In this document: positions 34,466 to 42,448 of the stretch, in pieces | Layout of the letters: each line of letters begins with the position of its first letter | How positions within the stretch are numbered: position 1 is the stretch's first letter | Source of the DNA: Alloyangia mangrovi | GTDB lineage: Bacteria; Pseudomonadota; Alphaproteobacteria; Rhodobacterales; Rhodobacteraceae | Assembly: GCF_002300555.2 (NCBI RefSeq) | Contig: NZ_NTHN02000024.1 | Coordinates: 1-64,000, forward strand | DNA length: 64,000 bases | Direction of reading: 5' to 3' | Translations under genes and position numbers: made by a program | Notes under the pieces: generated by a model | Database searches by the model: none | Seen by the model: only the letters and a program-made list of their open reading frames with translations | What the model was told of the DNA's origin: nothing

Positions 34466-35196
34466 ACGGGCAGGGCGCATTCGCCGGTGCTTTGCTCTCC
34501 CCCGAGATGCCCTGCCCCGAGCAGCTGCGCGGCCCGGCGGGCCGCCACGCCACGCGCCGTTTTGACGTTTATCGCAACAACGTCACCGTCGCCCTGACCG
34601 AGGCGCTGGCCGCCGCCTTCCCGGTGGTGCAGCGGTTGGTAGGCGAGGCCTATTTCGCCGCCATGGCGCGAGATTTTATTCGCGAGCACCCGCCGCGCAG
34701 CCCGGTCATGGCGCTCTACGGTGCGGGACTGCCGGGCTGGATCGAGCGCTTCCCGCCGCTTGCCGCGCTGCCCTATCTGCCGGAGGTCGCCTGCCTCGAG
34801 CAGGCGCGGCGCGAAGCGAGTTTGTCAGCCGACGCCGCCCCTCTCGATCCTCAAGCGCTGGCGGGGCTCTCGCCCGAGGCGCTGGCCGCAAGTGCCCCGC
34901 GCCCGCACCCCGCCGCGCGGTTCCTGCGGACCCGCCACCCGGCCCTCGCCATCTGGGCGCGCAATGCGGGTCGACCGGATCTGGTGCAGAGGCCGGCTGG
35001 CGAGGTGCTGGTCACCCGCCCAAAGCTCTCGGTGCTGACCTGCGCCGCCCCGATCGGAACCGCCGCGACGCTGGAGGCACTGGCGCGCGGCCTGCCACTC
35101 GGAGCCGCACTTCCGGCGGGGGCCGACCATTCCGCGATCTTTGCCTGCCTGTTCAGCGCCGGCGCCGTGATTTCCGAGGGAGACCCCAAGCCATGA
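34462..35196 (+). CDS. bufC: DUF2063 family MNIO partner protein, GigC/BufC-like
   Basis: 244 residues from ATG 34462, overlapping bufB by ATGA. The N-terminal DUF2063 domain has RRFDVYRNNVTVALTEALAAAFPVVQRLVGEAYF and SPVMALYGAGLPGWIE. Known of the family: these proteins bind the leader region of the precursor and hand it to the MNIO enzyme. The C-terminal half (SVLTCAAPIGTAATLEAL) is less conserved. It overlaps the DoxX gene by four bases, so the operon is translationally coupled. Confidence 0.88.
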   Translation: MNGQGAFAGALLSPEMPCPEQLRGPAGRHATRRFDVYRNNVTVALTEALAAAFPVVQRLVGEAYFAAMARDFIREHPPRSPVMALYGAGLPGWIERFPPLAALPYLPEVACLEQARREASLSADAAPLDPQALAGLSPEALAASAPRPHPAARFLRTRHPALAIWARNAGRPDLVQRPAGEVLVTRPKLSVLTCAAPIGTAATLEALARGLPLGAALPAGADHSAIFACLFSAGAVISEGDPKP

Positions 35197-35759
35197 CCGA
35201 TCTTGCCCCTTCCGCTGCCAGCACCACGGCACTGCTCGCCCAGCTCGACCGCGCCGAACGCGCCGTGACCCGATGCGCGCCCGCCGTGCTCGGTCTCACC
35301 GGCCGCGTCGTCTTTGCGGCAACGCTCGCCGGGTTCTTCTGGACCTCGGCATTGACCAAGATCGACGGCTTCGGCCTGTCGTTGAACGCCTATGCGCAGA
35401 TCTTCCCCCGCGCCATGGAGGCCGTCGGCTATGATGCCAGCCAGCTTGGCCTTTTCGCGCACCTCGTTGTCGCCGCCGGCACCGCCGCCGAGGTCCTTCT
35501 GCCACTCTTGCTGATCCTCGGGCTTTTCACCCGGCTCGGGGCGCTTGGCATGATTGGCCTCCTGCTGGTCGTGAGCCTGACCGACATTTTCGGCCACGGT
35601 GTGGATGCCACGGCCATCGGCGCGCTCTTCGACCGCCAGCCCGATGCGCCGATCCTCGACCAGCGGCTGCTCTGGGGGTTCCTGATGCTGGTGCTGGTCT
35701 TCACCGGCGGCGGGGCGCTCTCGCTCGACCGCTGGCTGCGCCGTCGCCTGCGCGATTGA
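35193..35759 (+). CDS. DoxX family membrane protein, GigD-like
   Basis: 188 residues with about four membrane helices and the DoxX pattern GRVVFAATLAGFFWTSALTKI followed by EVLLPLLLILGLFTRLGALGMI. It is the fourth gene of the bufferin operon, overlapping bufC. In Caulobacter the corresponding gigD gene closes the same operon. Its function is not settled; quinone- or thiol-linked redox chemistry at the inner membrane has been suggested for DoxX-like proteins. No terminator is visible before the convergent M48 gene, which ends seven bases away. Confidence 0.85.
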   Translation: MTDLAPSAASTTALLAQLDRAERAVTRCAPAVLGLTGRVVFAATLAGFFWTSALTKIDGFGLSLNAYAQIFPRAMEAVGYDASQLGLFAHLVVAAGTAAEVLLPLLLILGLFTRLGALGMIGLLLVVSLTDIFGHGVDATAIGALFDRQPDAPILDQRLLWGFLMLVLVFTGGGALSLDRWLRRRLRD

Positions 35760-35765
35760 GCCGCC

Positions 35766-36458
35766 TCAGCCCTGCACGGAGGTCCAGCGTGCCTCGAGTT
35801 GTTCGAGCGCCGCGATGCGCTCCGAGGTCTTGGGGTGCGACAGCAGCCAGGCGGGCATGCCGCGCCCGCCGCCACCGCTCAGTCTTTCAAGCTTGGCAAA
35901 GAGTGACTTCTGCGGCGCGACGCCGATCCCTGCCTTGTGCAGCAGCGCCGCGGCATAGGCATCCGCTTCGTACTCGTCGCCGCGCGACAGCCGCGCCGCC
36001 AGGAGCGAGGTCAGCGCATTGGCGATCAGCGGCCCGAGACCCGGCACCAGCCGGGCCAGCACCATGACCAGGACGGTGCGGATGGCGTTCTGGCCGGAAA
36101 AATCGATCATCCGTCGCCGAGAGTGCCCCAGTGCCACGTGGCCGAGCTCATGCGCGATCACCGAGGAGAGCTCCTCGGCGCTCACCTCGCCGGACTTATA
36201 ACGGTTGTAGAAGCCGCGGGTGATGAAGATGCGCCCGTCCGGCGCTGCCAGCCCGTTCACCGGCTCGATCTCGTAGATGTTCACCCGGATGCGCTGCAGG
36301 TCCAGCGCGGCTGCCATGCGGTCGGTCAGCGCCCTGAGCTTGGGATCGGCAAGCTCGGTCGAGCGCGCGTCCAGTTCCCGCGCCGTGCGCCAAGCCGAGA
36401 AGCGGTAGGCGATGAGTGCATAGGCGATGGCGAGAAGGATCGGGGTGAGCTTGAGCAT
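35766..36458 (-). CDS. M48 family metalloprotease
   Basis: 230 residues from ATG 36458. An N-terminal hydrophobic helix (LKLTPILLAIAYALIAYRF) anchors or exports it. The zinc motif is HELGH in VIAHELGHVALGHSRRRMID, with the third ligand region DEYEADAYAAALLHKAGIG (EADAYA). GAPDGRIFITRGF-like strands match HtpX/Ste24-type peptidases. It is shorter than Ste24 and lacks BepA-like TPR repeats. Likely a membrane-protein or envelope quality-control protease (inference). Confidence 0.85.
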   Translation of the reverse strand: MLKLTPILLAIAYALIAYRFSAWRTARELDARSTELADPKLRALTDRMAAALDLQRIRVNIYEIEPVNGLAAPDGRIFITRGFYNRYKSGEVSAEELSSVIAHELGHVALGHSRRRMIDFSGQNAIRTVLVMVLARLVPGLGPLIANALTSLLAARLSRGDEYEADAYAAALLHKAGIGVAPQKSLFAKLERLSGGGGRGMPAWLLSHPKTSERIAALEQLEARWTSVQG

Positions 36459-36572
36459 GGGCGGAATATGGGGCCGCGTGTGCGGCGTGCCAAGGCTTGA
36501 CGCGCGGCCGGGGCCCCGCTGCGGCGAAAGAACCGCCCCGTCCTTCTTCTCTTTCGAAGTACGCAATTGAAA

Positions 36573-36598
36573 ACGCCCGCCCCAAGCGGGACGGGCGT
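36573..36598 (-). terminator. Intrinsic terminator of gyrA
   Basis: On the minus strand ACGCCCGTCCC/GGGGCGGGCGT pairs over 11 bases with one G-T wobble, loop GCTT, followed by a TTTT run; 22 bases after the gyrA stop. Confidence 0.75.
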
Positions 36599-36620
36599 CG
36601 ATTTCAGCCGCGGGCCGGGA

Positions 36621-39404
36621 TCACTCTTCGGCGGAGCCTTCGCCCGTCTCACCCTCGGCGACGTCGGTCTCCTCGTCGTCCTGGTCGGCGATCCAGGCCA
36701 CCGAGACCACGGTCTCGCCATCGCGGGTGTTGAACACCTTCACCCCGCCGGCGCTGCGCGAGCGGAAGGAGATGCCCTCGACCGGAACCCGGATCGACTG
36801 GCCGGTGGAGGTGGCGAGCATGATCTGATCGCCCATCTCGACCGGGAAGGAGGCCACGATCTCGCCGCCGCGCATGGATTTCTCCCAGGCGGTGACGCCC
36901 ATGCCGCCACGTCCGCGGATCGGGTAGTCATGGCTCGACGAGAGCTTGCCGAGGCCGCGCGCCGTCACCGTCAGGATCAGGTTCTCGACCGCCGACATCT
37001 CGGCGTAGCGCTCGGCCGGCAGCAGGCTGTCGGCGTTGCCCTCTTCCTCGTCCGAGGCGGTGGCTTCCGCGTCATCGGCGATGCCGGCCATGGCACGGCG
37101 CATCTTGAGGTAGGAGGCGCGCTCGTCCGAATCTGCCTCGAAGTGGCGGATCACCGACATCGACACGACCTCGTCGCCGTTGGTCAGCTTGACGCCGCGC
37201 ACGCCGGTGGAGTTGCGCGAGTTGAACACCCGCACGTCGGTCACCGGGAAGCGGATGGCGCGGCCCGAGTTGGTGACCAGCATCACGTCGTCGTCTTCCG
37301 AGCAGATGCGGGCGTTGATCAGGCGGGTGTTCTCGTCCTCGCCCTCGAACTTCATCGCGATCTTGCCGTTACGCATGACGTTGGTGAAATCCGACAGCCG
37401 GTTGCGGCGCACCGAGCCCTTGGAGGTGGCGAAGACGATCTGCAGGTCGTCCCAGTCGCTCTCGTCGCGGTCCACCGGCATGATCGCCGCCACCGACACG
37501 CCCGCCGGGATCGGCAGGATGTTGACGATCGCCTTGCCCTTGGAGGTGCGGCCACCCTGCGGCAGGCGCCAGCACTTGAGCTTGTAGGCCATGCCGTCGG
37601 TGGTGAAGAACAGCAGCTGGGTGTGGGTGTTGGCCACGAAGAGCTGGGTGACCACGTCGTCCTCTTTCAGGCCGCCACCCGACAGCCCCTTGCCGCCGCG
37701 CTTCTGGGCGCGGAAATCGGCCAGCGGGGTGCGCTTGATCCAGCCGGACTGGGTGACGGTGACCACCATGTCCTCGCGTTCGATCAAGTCCTCGTCGTCC
37801 ATGTCGCCGGCCCAGTCGACGATCTCGGTGCGGCGGGGCACGGCGAACTGATCCTTCACCGTGATCATCTCGTTCGAGATGATCTCGAGGATGCGCTCGC
37901 GCGAGCCGAGAATCTCAAGGTATTCCTTGATCTTGCCGGCCAGCTCTTCGAGCTCGTCGGTGACCTCCTTGACGCCGAGCTGGGTCAGGCGCTGCAGGCG
38001 CAGCTCGAGGATGGCACGGGCCTGGGTCTCGGACAGGTTGTAGGTCCCGTCGTCGTTCATCTTGTGGGTCGGATCGTCGATCAGCCGGATGAAGGGCGCG
38101 ATCTCCTCCGCCGGCCAGCGCCGGGTCATCAGCTTCTCGCGTGCCTCGGCGGCATCGGCCGAACTGCGGATCGTCGCCACGACCTCGTCGACGTTGGCCA
38201 CCGCCACGGCGAGGCCGCAGAGCACGTGGCTGCGCTCGCGCGCCTTGTTCAGCAGGTAGGCGGTGCGCCGCGCGATCACATCCTCGCGGAAATCGAGGAA
38301 GGCGGTCAGGAAGGTGCGCAGCGTCAATTGCTCGGGCTTGCCGCCGTTCAGCGCCAGCATGTTGCAGCCGAAGCTGACCTGCATCGGGGTGAAGCGGAAG
38401 AGCTGGTTGAGCACCACCTCGGCGGTGGCGTCGCGCTTGAGCTCGATCACCACGCGCACGCCGGACCGGTCCGACTCGTCCTGCACGTGGGCGATGCCCT
38501 CGATCTTCTTGTCGCGCACGCATTCGGCGATGCGCTCGATCATCGTCGCCTTGTTCACCTGGTAGGGGATCTCGTCGATGACGATGGCAAAGCGGTCGCG
38601 GCGCAGCTCCTCGATGCGGGTCTTGGCGCGGATGATCACCGAGCCGCGGCCCTCGAGATAGGCCTTGCGCGCGCCGGAGCGGCCAAGGATCACGCCGCCC
38701 GTCGGGAAGTCGGGGGCAGGGATGAACTCGATCAGCTGCTCGGAGGTCAGATCGGGGTTCTCGATCAGCGCCAGCGTGGCGTCGATCACCTCGCCGAGGT
38801 TGTGCGGCGGGATGCGGGTCGCCATGCCGACGGCGATGCCCTCGGCGCCGTTGACCAGCACGTTGGGATAGCGCGCCGGCAGAACAACGGGCTCGTTGCG
38901 CTCGTTGGCATAGTTCGGCACGAAGTCCACCGTGCCCTTCTCGATGTCCTCGAGCAGGGCCTCGGCGGTGCGGTCGAGACGCGCCTCGGTGTAACGGTAG
39001 GCGGCGGGCGGATCGCCGTCCATCGAGCCGAAGTTGCCCTGACCGTCGATCAGCGGCAGCGACATGGAGAAGTCCTGCGCCATGCGCACCAGCGCGTCAT
39101 AGACAGCCGAGTCGCCATGCGGGTGATAGCGGCCCATCACGTCGCCGACGGCGGTGGCGCACTTGCGGTAGTTCTTGGACTTGGTCTGCCCGTTCTCCCA
39201 CAGCGTGTAGAGAATGCGCCGATGCACAGGTTTTAGGCCGTCGCGCAGATCGGGAATCGCGCGGCTGACGATGACGCTCATGGCATAGTCGAGGTAGCTC
39301 GACTTCATCTCATCGATGATCGAGATCACCGGGCCACCATGACCGCTCCGCTCGGGACGCGGAGTTTCTTCTTCGTTTTCGGGGGTTTCCGGCGTGTCGG
39401 TCAC
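36621..39404 (-). CDS. gyrA: DNA gyrase subunit A
   Basis: 927 residues. The N-terminal breakage-reunion domain contains the catalytic Tyr in AYRYTEARL (Y138) and the quinolone region [13 protein letters not shown]. The residues equivalent to E. coli S83 and D87 are the wild-type S99 and D103. The GyrA-box region reads [13 protein letters not shown]. The C-terminal beta-pinwheel follows, and an acidic tail ([21 protein letters not shown]) ends the protein. It introduces negative supercoils with GyrB, which is not in the window. Slightly longer than E. coli GyrA because of the N-terminal extension ([14 protein letters not shown]) and an acidic insertion ([10 protein letters not shown]). A terminator lies just downstream and an inverted repeat just upstream. 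Confidence 0.96.
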   Translation of the reverse strand: MTDTPETPENEEETPRPERSGHGGPVISIIDEMKSSYLDYAMSVIVSRAIPDLRDGLKPVHRRILYTLWENGQTKSKNYRKCATAVGDVMGRYHPHGDSAVYDALVRMAQDFSMSLPLIDGQGNFGSMDGDPPAAYRYTEARLDRTAEALLEDIEKGTVDFVPNYANERNEPVVLPARYPNVLVNGAEGIAVGMATRIPPHNLGEVIDATLALIENPDLTSEQLIEFIPAPDFPTGGVILGRSGARKAYLEGRGSVIIRAKTRIEELRRDRFAIVIDEIPYQVNKATMIERIAECVRDKKIEGIAHVQDESDRSGVRVVIELKRDATAEVVLNQLFRFTPMQVSFGCNMLALNGGKPEQLTLRTFLTAFLDFREDVIARRTAYLLNKARERSHVLCGLAVAVANVDEVVATIRSSADAAEAREKLMTRRWPAEEIAPFIRLIDDPTHKMNDDGTYNLSETQARAILELRLQRLTQLGVKEVTDELEELAGKIKEYLEILGSRERILEIISNEMITVKDQFAVPRRTEIVDWAGDMDDEDLIEREDMVVTVTQSGWIKRTPLADFRAQKRGGKGLSGGGLKEDDVVTQLFVANTHTQLLFFTTDGMAYKLKCWRLPQGGRTSKGKAIVNILPIPAGVSVAAIMPVDRDESDWDDLQIVFATSKGSVRRNRLSDFTNVMRNGKIAMKFEGEDENTRLINARICSEDDDVMLVTNSGRAIRFPVTDVRVFNSRNSTGVRGVKLTNGDEVVSMSVIRHFEADSDERASYLKMRRAMAGIADDAEATASDEEEGNADSLLPAERYAEMSAVENLILTVTARGLGKLSSSHDYPIRGRGGMGVTAWEKSMRGGEIVASFPVEMGDQIMLATSTGQSIRVPVEGISFRSRSAGGVKVFNTRDGETVVSVAWIADQDDEETDVAEGETGEGSAEE

Positions 39405-39429
39405 GTTGCTCGCCTGTCCGTGCTGTCTC

Positions 39430-39453
39430 TATATGTAGTTGGGACTACCTATA
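39430..39453. promoter_or_regulatory. Inverted repeat upstream of gyrA
   Basis: TATATGTAGT/ACTACCTATA, 10-base arms with one mismatch around TGGG, 26 bases before the gyrA start. It is AT-rich within a GC-rich context. It could be an operator, the promoter -10 region, or an mRNA leader hairpin. Confidence 0.4.
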
Positions 39454-39569
39454 TCAGAGGCTAGGTGTGGGGCGCAATGCCGGCGGGTTGCTTATTCTGG
39501 CAGCCACCCTGGGTCGTGGCTAACATACTGTTTTATTTGAAAACTAACCCGTCTTTCGGCAGCCTTGTT

Positions 39570-39584
39570 ACATGGACGTCATGT
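39570..39584. promoter_or_regulatory. Inverted repeat ACATG-N5-CATGT before usg
   Basis: A 15-base imperfect palindrome ending 11 bases before the usg start; it overlaps the ribosome-binding region and could be regulatory or structural. Confidence 0.3.
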
Positions 39585-39595
39585 GAGGTAAAGCG

Positions 39596-39865
39596 ATGGA
39601 CGAAACTCCCACCGAACTCATGCTGAAGGGCTACGGGCTGACCACGGCGGAACTCTTCTACCGGATGCCCGATTACCAGCATGTGCTGAACACCTTCGTC
39701 TGGCAGGAGTATGACCTCGCGCCCGACCATCCACGGCTGTTCCGCTTCATCGAGTTCTGGCAGGACGAGATCGAGGGCCCTCTGCACTCGGTGCGCTTCA
39801 CCCATCGCAAGATGATCTCGGCGGGGGAGTGGCGGCAGGTGGTGGGCGAATTCCACTATCACTGA
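39596..39865 (+). CDS. usg: Usg family protein
   Basis: 89 residues, full length for the family. It shows the conserved Usg features: GYGLTTAELFYRMPDY, FVWQEYDLAPDHPRLFRFIEFWQDEIEGPLHSV and the final HRKMISAGEWRQVVGEF. The name comes from an open frame next to the trp genes of Caulobacter; the function is unknown. Usg is nearly confined to alphaproteobacteria, which supports the taxonomic reading. It is divergent from gyrA and shows no operon partner. Confidence 0.9.
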   Translation: MDETPTELMLKGYGLTTAELFYRMPDYQHVLNTFVWQEYDLAPDHPRLFRFIEFWQDEIEGPLHSVRFTHRKMISAGEWRQVVGEFHYH

Positions 39866-39963
39866 CGCCCCGCGGAGGGCACCGCCGGTGCCTGCGTATT
39901 TGCAAAGAGAAGAAGCCGCGGGGCCCTGCGAGGCTGCCTTTCTTCTAGGCGAAAATATCCCGG

Positions 39964-39992
39964 GGGTCAGGGGGGCAGCGCCCCCCCTGCGT
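39964..39992 (-). terminator. Hairpin after the SYLF gene
   Basis: CAGGGGGG...CCCCCCCTG around a 4-base loop, downstream of the SYLF gene on the minus strand. One arm has six G and the other seven C, so one base is unpaired as read. A similar G-rich hairpin following GCGAAAATATCCC is common between roseobacter genes (recognition). Confidence 0.45.
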
Positions 39993-39996
39993 TGGA

Positions 39997-40560
39997 TCAG
40001 GGAATGATCCGCGTGTATTTCACGCCTTCCAGCGTCGCGCCCATGTGCAGGCCGGACTTGCCGAAGATGACCGCGATGATCGGCGCGAGCGAGGTGGTGG
40101 TCTCCGCCGCCAGCGTCTCGCCCCCCTCGGGGATCGCGTATTCGATGTTCGCGCCCGCGGCCCAGCCCGGCGAGCGGCGGAAGTTGGAGAGCGCGTCCTG
40201 GGTCATGAAGAACAGCACATGCGCGTATTGCTGCGCGCCGATCTGCAGACCGCCCGAGCCCTTGACCACCGAGTAGTAATCCACCGTGGCGTTGTTCACC
40301 TTGAGCGCGCCGCGGCCATAGGCGCCGCCAAGGCCGAGGCCGGCCTCGGTGATCAGCGGCATGACCAGCATGCCGGCGGATTTCGCCGCAAGGTCGCGGG
40401 TGCCGGGATATTGCGCGTACATCTGGTTGACCGTGGCGTTCACCCGCGCGTCGATGGTCTGTGCGCCGCTGCCGCCCACGCCATTGCCGCAGGCGGCCAG
40501 CGCGCCCGTGGCGCCAAGGGCGCCGATTGTCAGGAGGAGTCCCCGTCGATTAAAGGTCAT
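39997..40560 (-). CDS. SYLF (YSC84/DUF500) domain lipoprotein
   Basis: 187 residues from ATG 40560. A lipoprotein signal peptide ends in LAAC (lipobox GALAACG). The SYLF domain follows, with AKSAGMLVMPLITEAGLGLGGAYGRGALKVN and the family ending GKSGLHMGATLEGVKYTRI. In eukaryotes SYLF domains bind phosphoinositides; the bacterial role is unknown, probably an envelope lipid-associated protein. A longer open frame to 40641 is not needed. No partner gene is apparent. Confidence 0.83.
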   Translation of the reverse strand: MTFNRRGLLLTIGALGATGALAACGNGVGGSGAQTIDARVNATVNQMYAQYPGTRDLAAKSAGMLVMPLITEAGLGLGGAYGRGALKVNNATVDYYSVVKGSGGLQIGAQQYAHVLFFMTQDALSNFRRSPGWAAGANIEYAIPEGGETLAAETTTSLAPIIAVIFGKSGLHMGATLEGVKYTRIIP

Positions 40561-40701
40561 TCTGCTCAATCCTCGTAGATGTCCGGTCGTCTGGACCGGC
40601 CCAAGCCTGTTGCCCGGCTGTCCCGCCGGTTGTCCTTTCACAGTATAGGCAGGCCGTCCCGGCCTGTCACTAGATCATGCGGGCCATGCCGAATACGCCC
40701 G

Positions 40702-41712
40702 CTAGCCGTTGAGCAGCCGTGCCGCGGCGGGCGCGAAATAGGTCAGCACCCCGTCGCAGCCAGCGCGCTTGAAGGCGGTGAGGCTCTCGAGCATGACCTT
40801 GTCGCGGTCAAGCCAGCCGTTCTCGAAGGCCCCTGCAAGCATCGCGTATTCGCCCGACACCTGGTAGGCGAAGGTCGGCGCGCCGAACATCTCCTTGGCG
40901 CGGCGGCAGATGTCGAGATAGGGCATGCCGGGCTTGACCATGATCATGTCGGCGCCCTCCTGCAGGTCGCGCTCGATCAGCCGCATCGCCTCGTCGGAAT
41001 TGCCCGGCTGCATCTGGTAGGTCTGCTTGTCGCCGCCCATGGTGCCCTTGAGCGCGCCCGAGGCGCCCACCGCGTCGCGGAACGGACCGTAGAAACCGCT
41101 GGCGTATTTCGCCGCGTAGCTCAGCAGCAGGACATTGTGGAAGCCCTCGGCCTCCAGCGCCGCGCGGATCGCGCCGATGCGCCCATCCATCATGTCCGAT
41201 GGGCCGATGATGTCCGCCCCGGCGCGGGCCTGGCTCAGCGCCTGCTTGACCAGGGCCTCGACGGTGCGGTCGTTGACGATCTGGCCGTTCTCGATAAAGC
41301 CGTCATGGCCGGTGATGTTGTAGGGGTCGAGTGCCACGTCGGTCATCACCGCGATCCCGGGCACCGCCTCCTTGATGGCGCGGGTGGCGCGGTTGGAAAG
41401 GTTCTCGGGGTTCCAAGCCTCGGCGCAATCCTCGGTCTTCAGCGACGCGTCGGTGTAGGGGAAAAGGCAGATCGCCGGGATGCCGAGCGCATGCGCCTCC
41501 AGCGCCGCCTCGACCACCTTGTCCACCGACAGCCGGTTCACCCCGGGCATCGAGGCGATGGGCTCGACGATCCCTTCGCCGTCGCGCACGAAAACCGGCC
41601 AGATGAAATCGCCCGGGGTCAGCAACGTCTGCTGGGTCAGGGCCCGGATCGCGGGGGAGCTGCGCAGCCGGCGCAGGCGTGTGGCAGGAAAGGCGGCAAT
41701 CACGGGTTTCAT
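40702..41712 (-). CDS. hemB: Delta-aminolevulinic acid dehydratase (porphobilinogen synthase)
   Basis: 336 residues. Active-site lysines lie in LSYAAKYASGFYGPFR and IMVKPGMPYLDI. The metal-site region DVALDPYNITGHDG lacks the cysteine triad of zinc enzymes and so fits the magnesium-type group (inference). It condenses two 5-aminolevulinate molecules to porphobilinogen in the second step of tetrapyrrole synthesis. It is transcribed alone and divergent from a small membrane protein. The 181-base gap upstream has no visible motif other than CCTTG-T-CAAGG at 41732-41742. Confidence 0.95.
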   Translation of the reverse strand: MKPVIAAFPATRLRRLRSSPAIRALTQQTLLTPGDFIWPVFVRDGEGIVEPIASMPGVNRLSVDKVVEAALEAHALGIPAICLFPYTDASLKTEDCAEAWNPENLSNRATRAIKEAVPGIAVMTDVALDPYNITGHDGFIENGQIVNDRTVEALVKQALSQARAGADIIGPSDMMDGRIGAIRAALEAEGFHNVLLLSYAAKYASGFYGPFRDAVGASGALKGTMGGDKQTYQMQPGNSDEAMRLIERDLQEGADMIMVKPGMPYLDICRRAKEMFGAPTFAYQVSGEYAMLAGAFENGWLDRDKVMLESLTAFKRAGCDGVLTYFAPAAARLLNG

Positions 41713-41731
41713 CGGGCGTGTCCTTCGTATC

Positions 41732-41742
41732 CCTTGTCAAGG
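41732..41742. promoter_or_regulatory. Palindrome CCTTGTCAAGG
   Basis: A perfect 5-1-5 palindrome 20 bases upstream of hemB. It contains a minus-strand TTGACA. The distance to the start codon is too short for a normal promoter, so the role is uncertain. Confidence 0.25.
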
Positions 41743-41893
41743 TTTCCCTTGGGTGGCATGGAAAGACGCCTGTCACAAGGGCTCCCGCCGGGGACCCCGG
41801 CCTGCGGTCGACGCTGGGCCGGACGGACGAAGGGCCGGGACGGGCCGCAAGTGAGAGGGCCGCAGCGGCCCCGAAGGAAAGAGTGGGAACGCC

Positions 41894-42418
41894 GTGGACT
41901 GGACCGGGCTCGTTTTCGAAACCATCGACATGCGGTCGTTTTCCAACCTCTGGTTCTGGATCGCCCTCGCGGTGTTCTGGTCGAGCAACAGCCATTGGGT
42001 GCTAGGCGTGCCCTTCGACATGGTCGGTCGCGCCCGCCGGCAGGGCGGGCAGGCGGCGCAGGACCTCGAGGATATGGTGCGCATTCAGGTGAACCGACGC
42101 CTCTTCATCGTCGAGCAGGCGGGGCTGTGGTTGGTCGCCATCGTGTCGGCGCTGCTGGCGATGCTGGCGAGCCTCGGCTTCTGGTACGACATCGAGCTGG
42201 CACAGGCGCTCTTCCTGCTGGGCTTTCCCATGTCGCTCGTCGGGGGTCTCAGCATCGCCGCCGCCGAGCGCATTCGCGGCCAGGGGCTGACCGGCGAGGC
42301 GCTGTGTCACAAGCTGGCGGTGCTGCGATTCTGGGTGCAGGTGATCGGCATGATCGCGATCTTCGTCACCGCGATGTGGGGCATGTACCAGAACCTCGCG
42401 CACGGCGTTCTCGGTTGA
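41894..42418 (+). CDS. Conserved membrane protein of roseobacters ('component of SufBCD complex' type)
   Basis: 174 residues with about three membrane segments (FWIALAVFWSS, AGLWLVAIVSALLAML and FWVQVIGMIAIFVTAMWGMYQ). The conserved start VFETIDMRSFSNLWFWIALAVFWSSNSHWVLGVPFDMV matches a family that databases call 'component of SufBCD complex' in this clade (recognition). The sequence shows no Fe-S ligand and I would not accept the name as functional evidence. It lies just upstream of mfd on the same strand, 30 bases away, and may be co-transcribed. Confidence 0.75.
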   Translation: MDWTGLVFETIDMRSFSNLWFWIALAVFWSSNSHWVLGVPFDMVGRARRQGGQAAQDLEDMVRIQVNRRLFIVEQAGLWLVAIVSALLAMLASLGFWYDIELAQALFLLGFPMSLVGGLSIAAAERIRGQGLTGEALCHKLAVLRFWVQVIGMIAIFVTAMWGMYQNLAHGVLG

Positions 42419-42448
42419 CGTAGGCGCGGTGGCAAGCCATTGAGCGGC

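Noticed and set aside
36621-39236. Very long open frame on the plus strand opposite gyrA (36567-39236)
   Set aside because: Composition is typical of the antisense of a GC-rich conserved gene; gyrA on the minus strand matches a full-length family.
41894-42418. Iron-sulphur assembly role for the small membrane protein
   Set aside because: The database-type name is not backed by cysteine ligands, a Suf neighbour or Suf-type sequence here.
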